This document shows, piece by piece, positions 42,997 to 51,804 of a stretch of DNA of 64,000 nucleotides. The stretch's first letter is position 1, and each line of letters begins with the position of its first letter. Source of the DNA: Clostridiales bacterium CHKCI001 (lineage in GTDB: Bacteria > Bacillota > Clostridia > Lachnospirales > Lachnospiraceae); contig FCNS01000009.1 of NCBI GenBank assembly GCA_900045905.1, positions 1 through 64,000 of the forward strand, written 5' to 3'. The notes beneath the pieces were generated by a model, which saw only the letters and a list, made by a program, of their open reading frames with translations, was not told the origin of the DNA and searched no databases. The position numbers and the translations under genes are program-made.

Positions 42997-44283
42997 TTAT
43001 TTTGTTTCTAATAATTTATTTACGCTTGCCAATTTTACACAAATTGTAAATACTTGTGCTGCCAATTCCAACTCTTCTAAAGGAGGGAAGCTTGGAGCAA
43101 TACGAATGTTACTATCTTTTGGATCCTTTCCATATGGGAAGGTTGCTCCTGCATTTGTCATAACAACTCCTGCATCTTTCATCATTGCAACAATTGTTTT
43201 TGCACATCCTTCCATGGAATCAAAGGAGATAAAATATCCACCCTTTGGCTTTGTCCATTCTCCAATTTCTAAACCACCTAACTCTGTCTCTAATACGTTC
43301 AGTACGGCTTCAAATTTTGGACGCATAATTGCTGCATGTTTCTTCATATGTTCCAAAACACCAGCTTTATTTTTAAAGAAACGTGCATGACGAAGCTGAT
43401 TAATTTTATCATACCCAATCGTTTGAATTGCTAACTGTTTTTTGATATCATCAATATTAGCCTTTGAAGCCACAAGTGCTGCAATACCTGCACCAGAAAA
43501 GCTAATTTTAGATGTAGAAGCAAATTTATAAACCATATCTGGATTTCCAGCTTTTTTACATTCTCCTACAATATTTAAAATTTCAACTGTATCATCAAAA
43601 TATAAATGATGAACACAATATGCATTATCCCAGAAGATACGGAAATCCTTTGCTGCTGGTTTTAAGTTTGCAAAACGAATCACTGTCTCATCAGAATAAA
43701 CATATCCCTGAGGATTTGAGTATTTTGGCACACACCAAATACCTTTAATTGCCTCATCTTCACTAACTAATTTTTCAACAATGTCCATATCTGGACCATT
43801 TGGAGTCATTGGAACAGGAATCATTTCAATTCCAAAGAATTCGCAGATAGCAAAATGTCTATCATATCCAGGGGCAGGACACAAAAATTTTACTTTATCC
43901 AACTTACACCATGGAGTACTTCCCATAACTCCATGTGTCATAGAACGTGAAACAGTATCATACATAATATTTAAACTGGCATTTCCATAGATGATGATTT
44001 CTTCATCTCCAACTTCCATAATTTCTTGCATTAAACGCTTTGCTTCTGGAATACCATCCAACCCGCCGTAGTTTCTACAGTCTAATCCATCTTCACTCGT
44101 CAGGTCAGAATGACTATTTAATACATCCATCATTTCCATTGTCAAATCTAACTGCTCAATTGAAGGCTTTCCTCTGGACATATCTAACTTTAAGTTTTTA
44201 CTTTGAAATTCCTGATACTTTGCCTCTAAACTTGACTTTAACTCTAGCAGTTCTTCTTTACTCAACTCTCTGTATGGTACCAT
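42997..44283 (-). CDS. PLP-dependent class I aminotransferase
   Basis: 428 residues of fold-type I. The N-terminal DMSRGKPS block, the YGGLDGIPEAK segment, the W-C-V-P-K-Y-S-N-P-Q-G motif and the PLP lysine in FASTSKISFSGAGIA are clear. It belongs to the PF12897 group of aspartate-aminotransferase-like enzymes often annotated as MocR-type. The amino-acid partner is unknown. The ATG at 44283 follows AGGAGG; preceded by a ~300-nt leader (see below). Confidence 0.9.
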   Translation of the reverse strand: MVPYRELSKEELLELKSSLEAKYQEFQSKNLKLDMSRGKPSIEQLDLTMEMMDVLNSHSDLTSEDGLDCRNYGGLDGIPEAKRLMQEIMEVGDEEIIIYGNASLNIMYDTVSRSMTHGVMGSTPWCKLDKVKFLCPAPGYDRHFAICEFFGIEMIPVPMTPNGPDMDIVEKLVSEDEAIKGIWCVPKYSNPQGYVYSDETVIRFANLKPAAKDFRIFWDNAYCVHHLYFDDTVEILNIVGECKKAGNPDMVYKFASTSKISFSGAGIAALVASKANIDDIKKQLAIQTIGYDKINQLRHARFFKNKAGVLEHMKKHAAIMRPKFEAVLNVLETELGGLEIGEWTKPKGGYFISFDSMEGCAKTIVAMMKDAGVVMTNAGATFPYGKDPKDSNIRIAPSFPPLEELELAAQVFTICVKLASVNKLLETK

Positions 44284-44295
44284 CACAATTCCTCC

Positions 44296-44364
44296 TCATA
44301 TTTACCTTCTAATGCCGCACTCACTGCGGTATAAATTCAGGGATGGATGAACTTTTGTTCAACC
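44296..44364 (-). ncRNA. leader-like structured motif, copy B
   Basis: The 3' part of the aminotransferase leader. It aligns over ~70 nt with 11270-11339. It includes GGTTGAA / TTCATCC pairing, TCCCTGAATTTAT, a CCGCA / TGCGG hairpin, then GGCATTA and AAGG-TAAAT-ATG. That ATG opens a 13-codon frame overlapping the aminotransferase start. Not a riboswitch class I recognise. Confidence 0.55.
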
Positions 44365-44583
44365 GTTGTCTCGCTGTATTTGCACTAAAAAAAAGCCAGC
44401 ACAAATACCCTTTATCTGCTTCCATTCTCATTAAGTTATAACAGCAATACATATCTGCTTTCTACTAAACTTATGTGGAATATACGGTATCTGAAATCTC
44501 TCCATGCCTTTACAATAAAAACCTCATTCAGTGGTATGATTGTTTAAATTGTATACATGCATTCCGAGATTCAGCCTTGTGAC
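44365..44583 (-). promoter_or_regulatory. long leader of the aminotransferase gene
   Basis: Between the promoter and the structured motif. A candidate terminator ends in T8 (around 44387-44415, AAGC...GCTT arms). An alternative hairpin, GTATTTGTGCT with AGTGCAAATAC, would take up its 3' arm, so an attenuation switch is possible. No T-box signature (AGGGTGG-ACCGCG) is present. Confidence 0.4.
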
Positions 44584-44613
44584 ATTGTACCCCATATTTA
44601 GTGCTTTTGTCAA
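44584..44613 (-). promoter_or_regulatory. promoter of the aminotransferase gene
   Basis: Minus-strand TTGACA (44608-44613), 18 bp, TACAAT (44584-44589). It predicts a leader of nearly 300 nt. Confidence 0.75.
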
Positions 44614-44626
44614 CCAGAAATTGGAT

Positions 44627-45961
44627 TTATAATAAAACTATTTTCTTTCTAGATCCTTTTTCTACTATTAAATATAAAAATGCAGTTACTGCAAACCAGA
44701 ACCATGTTGTTGGTATGCTAAACCATGTAGAAAAAAATGACAATACAAGATACATAGCGATTTGCCCATAAAAAAGATAAATAATTGGATTTTTATTTTT
44801 CTTAATTTTTCTTGCCATATAAGCACATACAACCCCTAATACAATTCCAAAAACAAATACCCCCAATACTCCGAAGTCATAAAATGCATCATAAATAATT
44901 GTAAGCGTATTTAGTTCCGTTTTTGTAATATATACTGGAAATGCAACTAGCTGTGGAAATACAAATTTTAATCCTGTCAAAGCAAAAACTGGAAACAACA
45001 TTTTCAATCCCCAAGAATGTTCTGTTAATTGCTGCGTCATATAGTTAAAATTAGCATAATTATTTGCAATATACATATAAGGATACTGAATTGCCATTGG
45101 AAGATTTTTATTTTTCATTTCAAAAATATCATTCAAATATCCCTCTCCATAGTTTCTTCTTATAATCATAAAAGTAAATAAACCTGCCAATGCTACAAAT
45201 CCAATGCATGCCCATAAAAAGAGTTTCCGATAATTGATATCTTTTTTTATACTTAGATAAATAATTGCAGGCAAGGCAACCGTTAATAAAAGTTGGAATT
45301 TAGATATACATGCAACTGCTACAAGTAAAGCCATGCAATTACATATAATAAGCATTGCAATATCTGCTCTATCCATTTTAGATTTCTGATTCATAATATA
45401 GATTAGAGTTAATGCATGTACCATCATACAAGTCACAGTAAAATAATGAAGCCCCGTTACATGAAAATTACTATAAGCATGAGTTTCTTCTGATAAAATC
45501 GGAACATATCCTAAATGTATTACTTCCGTAATAAAACTAATCAAAGATCCTACTGCAATTAGAATGATACAAAACATCAAGCAGCTCGATATTTTTGCTC
45601 TACTATATACTTTTTTCTTTTTGGACTTATATCGACTTAGATAGAATTGGGTTAATTCATATCCTATAATAAACATAAAATAAAATCCTGTAAAACAAAT
45701 CCATGTTGTATTTGTCCAGTCCGTCTGCAAATGACTGAGCTGTAAAGCAGCAAGTCCTTCTCCTCCAATCCAAAACAAAGATAACAAAGCTCTAAGATCT
45801 ACTAACGAATGTGAAATCCAAAAATAATAACTGTATAAAAGAATTGCTCCCACGAAAAGCAAAACGCCGGAAGCGATATGCTGTCCGGCTTTGCTTATAA
45901 TCATAGAGGCAATGCTTAATATTAAAAATGCTATTTGAACAATAAAACTTTTTTTCTGCAT
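44627..45961 (-). CDS. oligosaccharide repeat-unit polymerase-like membrane protein
   Basis: 444 residues with about twelve helices and a longer exposed loop near residues 285-335 (KNLPMAIQYPYMYIANNYANF), the layout of Wzy/O-antigen polymerase-like proteins. Such proteins polymerise lipid-linked repeat units outside the membrane. No other capsule genes lie next to it; it is the last gene of the c-di-AMP operon, 21 nt after HPr, an odd place for a polymerase. Assignment rests on topology and weak motif resemblance. Confidence 0.7.
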   Translation of the reverse strand: MQKKSFIVQIAFLILSIASMIISKAGQHIASGVLLFVGAILLYSYYFWISHSLVDLRALLSLFWIGGEGLAALQLSHLQTDWTNTTWICFTGFYFMFIIGYELTQFYLSRYKSKKKKVYSRAKISSCLMFCIILIAVGSLISFITEVIHLGYVPILSEETHAYSNFHVTGLHYFTVTCMMVHALTLIYIMNQKSKMDRADIAMLIICNCMALLVAVACISKFQLLLTVALPAIIYLSIKKDINYRKLFLWACIGFVALAGLFTFMIIRRNYGEGYLNDIFEMKNKNLPMAIQYPYMYIANNYANFNYMTQQLTEHSWGLKMLFPVFALTGLKFVFPQLVAFPVYITKTELNTLTIIYDAFYDFGVLGVFVFGIVLGVVCAYMARKIKKNKNPIIYLFYGQIAMYLVLSFFSTWFSIPTTWFWFAVTAFLYLIVEKGSRKKIVLL

Positions 45962-45982
45962 TGCTTTCTCCTAATTTCCTAA

Positions 45983-46246
45983 TTATTCTCCTAGGCCGTC
46001 TTCTACTAATTTGACAATATCTGTCAATGCTTCTTTTTCATCACTGCCTTCACAGAAGAATTCAATCTCATCTCCTGCCTTTACACAAGCTCCCAGTACA
46101 CTTAATACACTTTTCGCATTTGCAGTCGTATTACGAAAACGAAAGCGAATCGATGATCTATACTGCATTGCCTTTTTACATAGGATTCCTGCTGGTCTTA
46201 AATGCAATCCTGTTGGGTTTTTAATCGTAACTTTTTGGCTAACCAT
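45983..46246 (-). CDS. HPr-family phosphocarrier protein
   Basis: 87 residues. His15 in GLHLRPAG (PTS phosphorylation) and Ser46 in NAKSVLSV (HPr-kinase site) are both at their classical positions, although the Ser46 surroundings differ from the usual KSIMGVM. The C-terminal E-x-E-A-L motif is present. It may be a second HPr (Crh- or paralogue-like) rather than the main one. Located between cdaR and a polymerase-like gene; GGAGG precedes the ATG. Confidence 0.92.
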   Translation of the reverse strand: MVSQKVTIKNPTGLHLRPAGILCKKAMQYRSSIRFRFRNTTANAKSVLSVLGACVKAGDEIEFFCEGSDEKEALTDIVKLVEDGLGE

Positions 46247-46293
46247 ATTTTCTTTCCTCCAATCGTTTCATTTGCCAGTTTGCTTCCTCTTAT

Positions 46294-47784
46294 TTATTCA
46301 GAGGAAGTATTTTCGTCATTACTTACCGTCTCTCTTGAACTATCGTCTTGTGAGCTAGATTCTTGTGACTGCGTTCCATCTGAATCCTCTTGTTTTGAAG
46401 ATTCTTGTTCTTGACTACTACTAGATTCACTTGAAGAAGTAGTATTACTTGTACTTTCTGTATTCTCTACTTCTTCTTTTTCTGATGACATTTCACTTGA
46501 AGAGACTGACGAATCTGAATCTTTTGATAAAGTCACCTGAAGACGGGCTGTCGGTTCTTCCAGCACAGAGAATCCCTCGCTGACACTAACTGTAAAAGCA
46601 GCCGTATGTGTACCAACTCCTAGACCTGAAACATCAGTACTCAACTGGATCTGACTTATATCCAATCCCTCCAAATCTTCCTCAAAAGCTCTTAATTTAA
46701 CGGATACTGATCCAGAACTAATACGATATACATATTGGCTCTGTTTTCCTATCCAGTTAATTTGAGATTCTGGAACCTGATAGGTCTTTGTCTCCAATTT
46801 TTCAATGACTATCTCCACAGTAATAATATTATTACTGTAAACTTCCACCCCATTTGGAAGATAGGATGTAATGTCAATTTCTTTTTCAAGCGTCTGTGTC
46901 GCTCCTGTAATATCTAACGCATCCTTTGGTATTGTAATACTACTTATTTCTGCCAAAGATGCTTTTAATCCTGCTAACGCAATTGTTGTCGTATCACAGG
47001 ATATTTGACTATATCCATATCCAGCACCTGGTTCGCCGCTAACCCCTTCAAATGTAATACTAACTTCCTTTAACTGCTTTACTCCAGCTCGAACCACAAC
47101 TTCACTCGGCTCTAAAATAAGGTTTTGCGATTCAATCACATTATTGTTGGCATCGTAAAGCGCCAGCGGCAATGTCATTTCTGTATTTTCAGGAGAGAAC
47201 TGTGCTAGATCAACCTGAGCCTTTACCGCGGTCAAGCTTCCAAACTCAGATTTTGGACCACTTACGGTTACCGTTTGTGGTTCCATTGTCAGTCCCTCTT
47301 TATTCAAAACATAAGAATTATCCACTGCTCCTGTTTGAACCAGTTCCACTTCCATCTCTTTCGTTTGAAGTTCATCCATCTTTACGGTAATCCATGGTCC
47401 ATCTTTTGGATAATTCCAATTTTTTATCACATTTTCTTCTTCACCTGTCGTTTCTACTTGTACTTTAACAAGCTGGGAAGACAGATCTTCCCCCATATGT
47501 TTGCTTAAATCAGCAGTTGCAATAAAATTATCGGCCGTTACCTTATAATAATCGTTCTTCCTCATTTCCACTGTAATAACAATAGAAGTCTGTCTTGAGG
47601 TCACGATATAACCAGCTTCTTGCAGTGCTTCTTCATTTATATAATTAATATCTACTTTCACTGACTTTGTCTGAATTGCATTTTGACTATTACTCACCAC
47701 AAGCCACAAAAGAAAAGCCAGAAACAGGGAAGCTACTTTTAATGCTATATTTGTGGAAAGCATTTTTTTTAGTTTATTCTTCAT
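46294..47784 (-). CDS. cdaR: CdaR, YbbR-domain regulator of diadenylate cyclase
   Basis: About 496 residues: an N-terminal transmembrane helix (about 12-30), then four YbbR repeats in the extracytoplasmic part (to about residue 420), then a ~70-residue tail made almost only of Ser, Glu, Asp, Thr and Gln. The ATG at 47784 follows GGAAAGG; a longer upstream frame runs into cdaA. CdaR binds and modulates CdaA. The low-complexity tail is unusual and could face the cell wall. Confidence 0.93.
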   Translation of the reverse strand: MKNKLKKMLSTNIALKVASLFLAFLLWLVVSNSQNAIQTKSVKVDINYINEEALQEAGYIVTSRQTSIVITVEMRKNDYYKVTADNFIATADLSKHMGEDLSSQLVKVQVETTGEEENVIKNWNYPKDGPWITVKMDELQTKEMEVELVQTGAVDNSYVLNKEGLTMEPQTVTVSGPKSEFGSLTAVKAQVDLAQFSPENTEMTLPLALYDANNNVIESQNLILEPSEVVVRAGVKQLKEVSITFEGVSGEPGAGYGYSQISCDTTTIALAGLKASLAEISSITIPKDALDITGATQTLEKEIDITSYLPNGVEVYSNNIITVEIVIEKLETKTYQVPESQINWIGKQSQYVYRISSGSVSVKLRAFEEDLEGLDISQIQLSTDVSGLGVGTHTAAFTVSVSEGFSVLEEPTARLQVTLSKDSDSSVSSSEMSSEKEEVENTESTSNTTSSSESSSSQEQESSKQEDSDGTQSQESSSQDDSSRETVSNDENTSSE

Positions 47785-48640
47785 CTTTTCGCTTTCCTTT
47801 CCATAACTTAAAACGTTTAATATCATATGTGTTTTTCTGCATAAACAGAAGCTTTGCTCTTAATTTATCACTATCAATATTACGGAACAACTCTCCTCCT
47901 ACTGCTAACGATACTGCTCCAGTCTCTTCTGAAGCAATGATTGTAACAGAGTCTGTAACTTCACTTATTCCAAGTCCTGCCCGATGTCTTGTTCCAAGCT
48001 CTTTACTAATATTCATATTATCAGAAAGTGGCAGATAACAAGTAGCAGCTACAATTTTATCTCCTCTTATTACAACAGCTCCATCATGTAATGGAGTATT
48101 ATGCTCAAAAATCTGTACAAGCAGCGGAGCACTTACTTCTGCATCTAATATAATACCTGTATTAATATATTCTTCTAATAAAATATTTTGTTCGATTACA
48201 ATTAAAGCTCCTGTTTTTGCTCTTCCAAGTTCAAATGTCGCACGAATAATTGCATCTATTGTCTCGTTTGAAAATCGCTCATTTTTATCTTTGCTATCAT
48301 CAAATGGAATTAACCCAGACAAAATATTTCTCTTTCCAAGTTGTTCCAATGCCCTTCTCAGTTCTGGCTGGAAAATAACAATTACAGCTACGAGAAAAGC
48401 ATCCATAGAACGTTCAAACAAAAAAGTAATATTATTTAATTGAAATAAACTTGCTAATGCATACAAAACTGCTAAAACAATAATTCCCTTTAAAAGCAAC
48501 CACGCTTGCGTACGCTTAAACCATAAAATAATATTATATACGACAAATGCTAAAATCAATATCTCCACGATATCTGAAATGCGTACATTTAACGGTGACC
48601 ATATAAAATATTTTTCAATCCATGTTCTGATCGACTGCAT
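47774..48640 (-). CDS. cdaA: diadenylate cyclase
   Basis: About 288 residues: three N-terminal helices (about 20-85), then the DAC domain with the catalytic DGA (in LHDGAVVI) and RHR (in GTRHRAGLG) motifs. Makes the essential second messenger c-di-AMP, which controls potassium and osmolyte balance. The ATG at 48640 is preferred because GGGAGGAG lies 6 nt upstream. Overlaps cdaR by 11 nt. In many Firmicutes glmM follows; here HPr does. Confidence 0.96.
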   Translation of the reverse strand: MQSIRTWIEKYFIWSPLNVRISDIVEILILAFVVYNIILWFKRTQAWLLLKGIIVLAVLYALASLFQLNNITFLFERSMDAFLVAVIVIFQPELRRALEQLGKRNILSGLIPFDDSKDKNERFSNETIDAIIRATFELGRAKTGALIVIEQNILLEEYINTGIILDAEVSAPLLVQIFEHNTPLHDGAVVIRGDKIVAATCYLPLSDNMNISKELGTRHRAGLGISEVTDSVTIIASEETGAVSLAVGGELFRNIDSDKLRAKLLFMQKNTYDIKRFKLWKGKRKDEE

Positions 48641-48660
48641 GGAGCTCCTCCCATCCATAA

Positions 48661-49641
48661 TTATGGCTCTTTCAAACCACTTTCATCAAAATTTCTTTTT
48701 TCTTCCTCTGTCGTCTTAGCAGTAATATTCGTTACTTTTACATCGGTATCAGCTACTTTTATCTTCGGTACTGCCTTGACATAGTAATAATAATCATCGT
48801 CTTCAAACTGTGTATACTCCGTTCTGGAATAATCTACTGCAAAAACAAAAAATTGATATACAGTAGCCATCACACCTCCTACTATTGCACTAATAAATAA
48901 CAACAACAGATTCATCTTTACATTTCCAACAAAAGTAAATACTAGTAAAATCAATGTATAGCTTACTGTTCCTGCTGCAACAGCAATATTCCAAGAGTAT
49001 GGAATTGACATTTGGCGAATCCAATAGACAATACAAATCGTTAGCACAATCGCCAAAATAATCCCCCACATTTTATCTTCTTTTAAAAGTATATCCAATG
49101 GATATATGAATTTTTGCAAAATTCCTATTGTTCCAATTTGGCTGGATAGTATACTAAAATTTGTACTTACTCCATTTATAAGTGTATAGAAAATCACCGC
49201 AAATATAATAGGAATAATTGTAATCGGGCCAGCAATCAAACCAGCTACTACCGCAATACAGCCTGGCATTTGCAAAAAGCAGAAAATAATACTAAGTGCT
49301 GCCAAGTATGTATTCCCTGGTTTAAAAATAAAATGAAACAAAAACATAATAAAAAACAATATTCCTACCATTACTGCAATTTCTATAGAAACCGCTACAA
49401 AATTTGCCAACACTACAAAACATGAAAAAAAAGCAATTGCTATTGGCGACAAAAATGCACATATTAATGACAATCCAATTACAAGGAATGGATTATTCAC
49501 TGTCTGAGAATATCCGATTTGTCCATTTATTAATAACAACACAACCAATGACAAAAAAAACTTCCCTATAGCTATGATATAAAAATCATATTTAAAAAAT
49601 AAATTACGTACTTTTTCTCGAAAAAGCAATAATCCTACCAT
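48661..49641 (-). CDS. polytopic membrane protein of unknown function
   Basis: 326 residues with about nine helices (near 22-40, 50-70, 75-95, 110-128, 133-160, 195-212, 220-238, 245-270) and a cytosolic Tyr-rich (DDDYYYYVK) and charged tail. GGAGG precedes the ATG. Stops 20 nt before cdaA, so it shares the operon; no family recognised. A role linked to c-di-AMP or the envelope is only contextual. Confidence 0.75.
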   Translation of the reverse strand: MVGLLLFREKVRNLFFKYDFYIIAIGKFFLSLVVLLLINGQIGYSQTVNNPFLVIGLSLICAFLSPIAIAFFSCFVVLANFVAVSIEIAVMVGILFFIMFLFHFIFKPGNTYLAALSIIFCFLQMPGCIAVVAGLIAGPITIIPIIFAVIFYTLINGVSTNFSILSSQIGTIGILQKFIYPLDILLKEDKMWGIILAIVLTICIVYWIRQMSIPYSWNIAVAAGTVSYTLILLVFTFVGNVKMNLLLLFISAIVGGVMATVYQFFVFAVDYSRTEYTQFEDDDYYYYVKAVPKIKVADTDVKVTNITAKTTEEEKRNFDESGLKEP

Positions 49642-49682
49642 TCAGAAACCTCCGATTTTTTGTTATTTTCTCAGCTTTGTTG

Positions 49683-50072
49683 TTATTCTTCATAAAGTTG
49701 ATTTAATTGATTTAACATTTTCTCATATTCTTTAAATTTTTTCTCTGCATTTTCGTATTGCTCTACATAATGCCAATATGTTAGAAAACAATAAATAAAA
49801 CTAAACATTATGAATAACACAAGGCCTATAATCGCAGTCATCTTTAAGTAGGATGGCTGGAATAATATTTGTGAGCCTTTACTTATTATATAAAGAGCCA
49901 TTAATGCTACTACAGCTCCAACCAATATGACAGCACAAATCCATGACAAAATAACATGCAATGCAACATAATCTTGACGACGGTAACGCATAATTTCCAT
50001 TGTCTTTCTATGCTCTTTTTTTTCGAAAATTGCCATTTTTGTCATTAATTTTACTTTTTCCTTTTGAATCAT
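49683..50072 (-). CDS. small membrane protein of unknown function
   Basis: 129 residues: two transmembrane helices (about 42-64 and 76-98) with a charged N-terminus and a coiled-coil-like C-terminus (EQYENAEKKFKEYEKMLNQL). The ATG at 50072 follows CAGGAGG; the longer frame to 50291 crosses the promoter region and is not supported. First gene of the cdaA operon, 41 nt before the next gene. Confidence 0.72.
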   Translation of the reverse strand: MIQKEKVKLMTKMAIFEKKEHRKTMEIMRYRRQDYVALHVILSWICAVILVGAVVALMALYIISKGSQILFQPSYLKMTAIIGLVLFIMFSFIYCFLTYWHYVEQYENAEKKFKEYEKMLNQLNQLYEE

Positions 50073-50227
50073 AACCGAATCCTCCTGACAATTTATGCCT
50101 TCCGTCCTATGCATATTTTTATTATAACACAATCTTTTTATATTTTGTAGGAAATTTTTTAAAAATTTCTGCCTTTTCCAATCTTCTTTTCGTTTATCTA
50201 TCTTTATTAAGCTTATCTCCATGTAAT

Positions 50228-50262
50228 GAAAGAGACCTCCACTGGATGGCATATCACAATAA
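50228..50262 (-). repeat. dispersed post-terminator element, copy 2
   Basis: TTATTGTGATATG then CCATCCAGTGGAGG: a shorter version of copies 1 and 3, lacking the CAAAAGA block. It directly follows the xylB terminator. Confidence 0.75.
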
Positions 50263-50267
50263 AGAAA

Positions 50268-50295
50268 GGAGATGAAATCAAACGATTTCATCTCC
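50268..50295 (-). terminator. terminator after xylB
   Basis: GGAGATGAAATC and GATTTCATCTCC form a perfect 12-bp stem followed by TTTCTTT on the minus strand. Confidence 0.88.
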
Positions 50296-50333
50296 TCTGC
50301 TTATGAATTTATCAGATTTTTTCTTTTATTCCA

Positions 50334-51800
50334 TTATATCTGTTGAAATACCTCTTTTAAAGCAGGATATATTTGTTTAAACTGTTGATAACGTTCCTCA
50401 TATTTGTCTACTAGCACTGGATCTGGCTCCACTGTATCTATCACTTTAACGAGTTTATCTGCTGCATCTTCTACATCCTTAAATATACCACAACCTACAG
50501 CTGCCAACATCGCTGCTCCGTAACCTGGTCCTTCCTCACTTTCAATGATATCCAAACTTAAGTTCATAACATTGGCAATAATTTTTCGCCATAAAGGACT
50601 TTTCGCCCCGCCTCCGCAAATCTTACTTCGCTGAATCGGAATTCCTAATTTTCTAGCCACTTCCAATGAATCTCTTAATCCAAATGCAACCCCCTCTAAA
50701 ACAGCCAATGTCATGTCTTCTCTTGTCGTATCCATTGTCATTCCTATAAATGTTGCTCTCGCCTTTGGATCATTATGTGGAGAACGTTCTCCCATTAAAT
50801 ATGGCAAGTAGAACACGGAATTTTCACCCAGCCTTGTAATATTCGCCTGTTCTTCCTGATATGTAGTTGTCTTTAAAATCTCATCCATCCACCATTTATT
50901 ACAAGACGCCGCACTTAACATACATCCCATTAAGTGGTAATATCCATCCGCATGGTCAAATGAATGTAATGCATTATGTTCATCTACCCGAAATTCTTTA
51001 CTAGAAATAAAAATCGTACCTGAAGTTCCAAGTGACAAATTACATCTTCCATTTCCCACAGTCCCAGTTCCAACTGCTGCTGCTGCATTGTCACCTGCCC
51101 CCGCAATAATCTTCGTATCAGACAAAAGTCCCAATTCCTGCGCAATTTCTGATTTCATTGTTCCAACTACATCATAACTCTCATATAATGTTGGAAGCTG
51201 TCGTTCTGTAATACCACAAAGATCCAACATTTCTTTTGACCAACATCTATGCTCTACGTCCAAAAGCAGCATACCTGATGCATCCGAATAATCGGTGCAA
51301 AATGCTCCTGACAGACAATATGCCAAATAGTCTTTTGGAAGCATAACTTTTTGAATTTTCCCAAATTTTTCAGGCTCATTCTCTCTCATCCAAAGAATCT
51401 TTGGCGCAGTAAAACCAGCAAACGCAATATTCGCAGTATACTTGGAGAGCTTATCCTTCCCGATTACCTCATTCAAATAATTCGTTTCTTTTTCTGTTCT
51501 CCCATCATTCCAAAGAATCGCAGGACGAATTACGTTATCTTTTTCATCCAAAACGACCAATCCATGCATCTGACCTCCAAAACTAATTCCCTTCACTTGT
51601 GTACGATCACAATCTGCAATAAGTTCTTTGATTCCATCGATTGTCTGGGCAAACCAATCTTGTGGTCTTTGCTCCGACCAGCCTGGGTGCGGAAAATAAA
51701 TTGGATACTCCCTAGATACAATTTTATGAATTTTACCATCCTGATCCATCAAAAGCAACTTAACTGCCGATGTTCCAAGATCAATACCAATAAATAACAT
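50334..51800 (-). CDS. xylB: xylulokinase (FGGY family)
   Basis: 488 residues. The N-terminal IGIDLGTSAVK phosphate-1 motif, MHGLVVLD, the FGGY signature-1 region (NLSLGTSGTIFIS) and the signature-2-like CGGGAKSPLWRKI are clear; the size fits XylB. Phosphorylates D-xylulose or a similar ketose. The ATG at 51800 follows GGAGG; the longer frame starts inside the isomerase gene. Stop of the isomerase lies 4 nt upstream, so the pair is translationally coupled. Ends with a strong terminator. Confidence 0.92.
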   Translation of the reverse strand: MLFIGIDLGTSAVKLLLMDQDGKIHKIVSREYPIYFPHPGWSEQRPQDWFAQTIDGIKELIADCDRTQVKGISFGGQMHGLVVLDEKDNVIRPAILWNDGRTEKETNYLNEVIGKDKLSKYTANIAFAGFTAPKILWMRENEPEKFGKIQKVMLPKDYLAYCLSGAFCTDYSDASGMLLLDVEHRCWSKEMLDLCGITERQLPTLYESYDVVGTMKSEIAQELGLLSDTKIIAGAGDNAAAAVGTGTVGNGRCNLSLGTSGTIFISSKEFRVDEHNALHSFDHADGYYHLMGCMLSAASCNKWWMDEILKTTTYQEEQANITRLGENSVFYLPYLMGERSPHNDPKARATFIGMTMDTTREDMTLAVLEGVAFGLRDSLEVARKLGIPIQRSKICGGGAKSPLWRKIIANVMNLSLDIIESEEGPGYGAAMLAAVGCGIFKDVEDAADKLVKVIDTVEPDPVLVDKYEERYQQFKQIYPALKEVFQQI

Positions 51801-51804
51801 AAAA

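Noticed and set aside
44365-44583. T-box riboswitch in the aminotransferase leader
   Set aside because: The conserved AGGGTGG-ACCGCG antiterminator sequence and a specifier loop are not present.
50073-50291. N-terminal extension of the small membrane protein at 49683
   Set aside because: It runs through promoter-like AT-rich DNA; the ATG at 50072 has a strong AGGAGG site.
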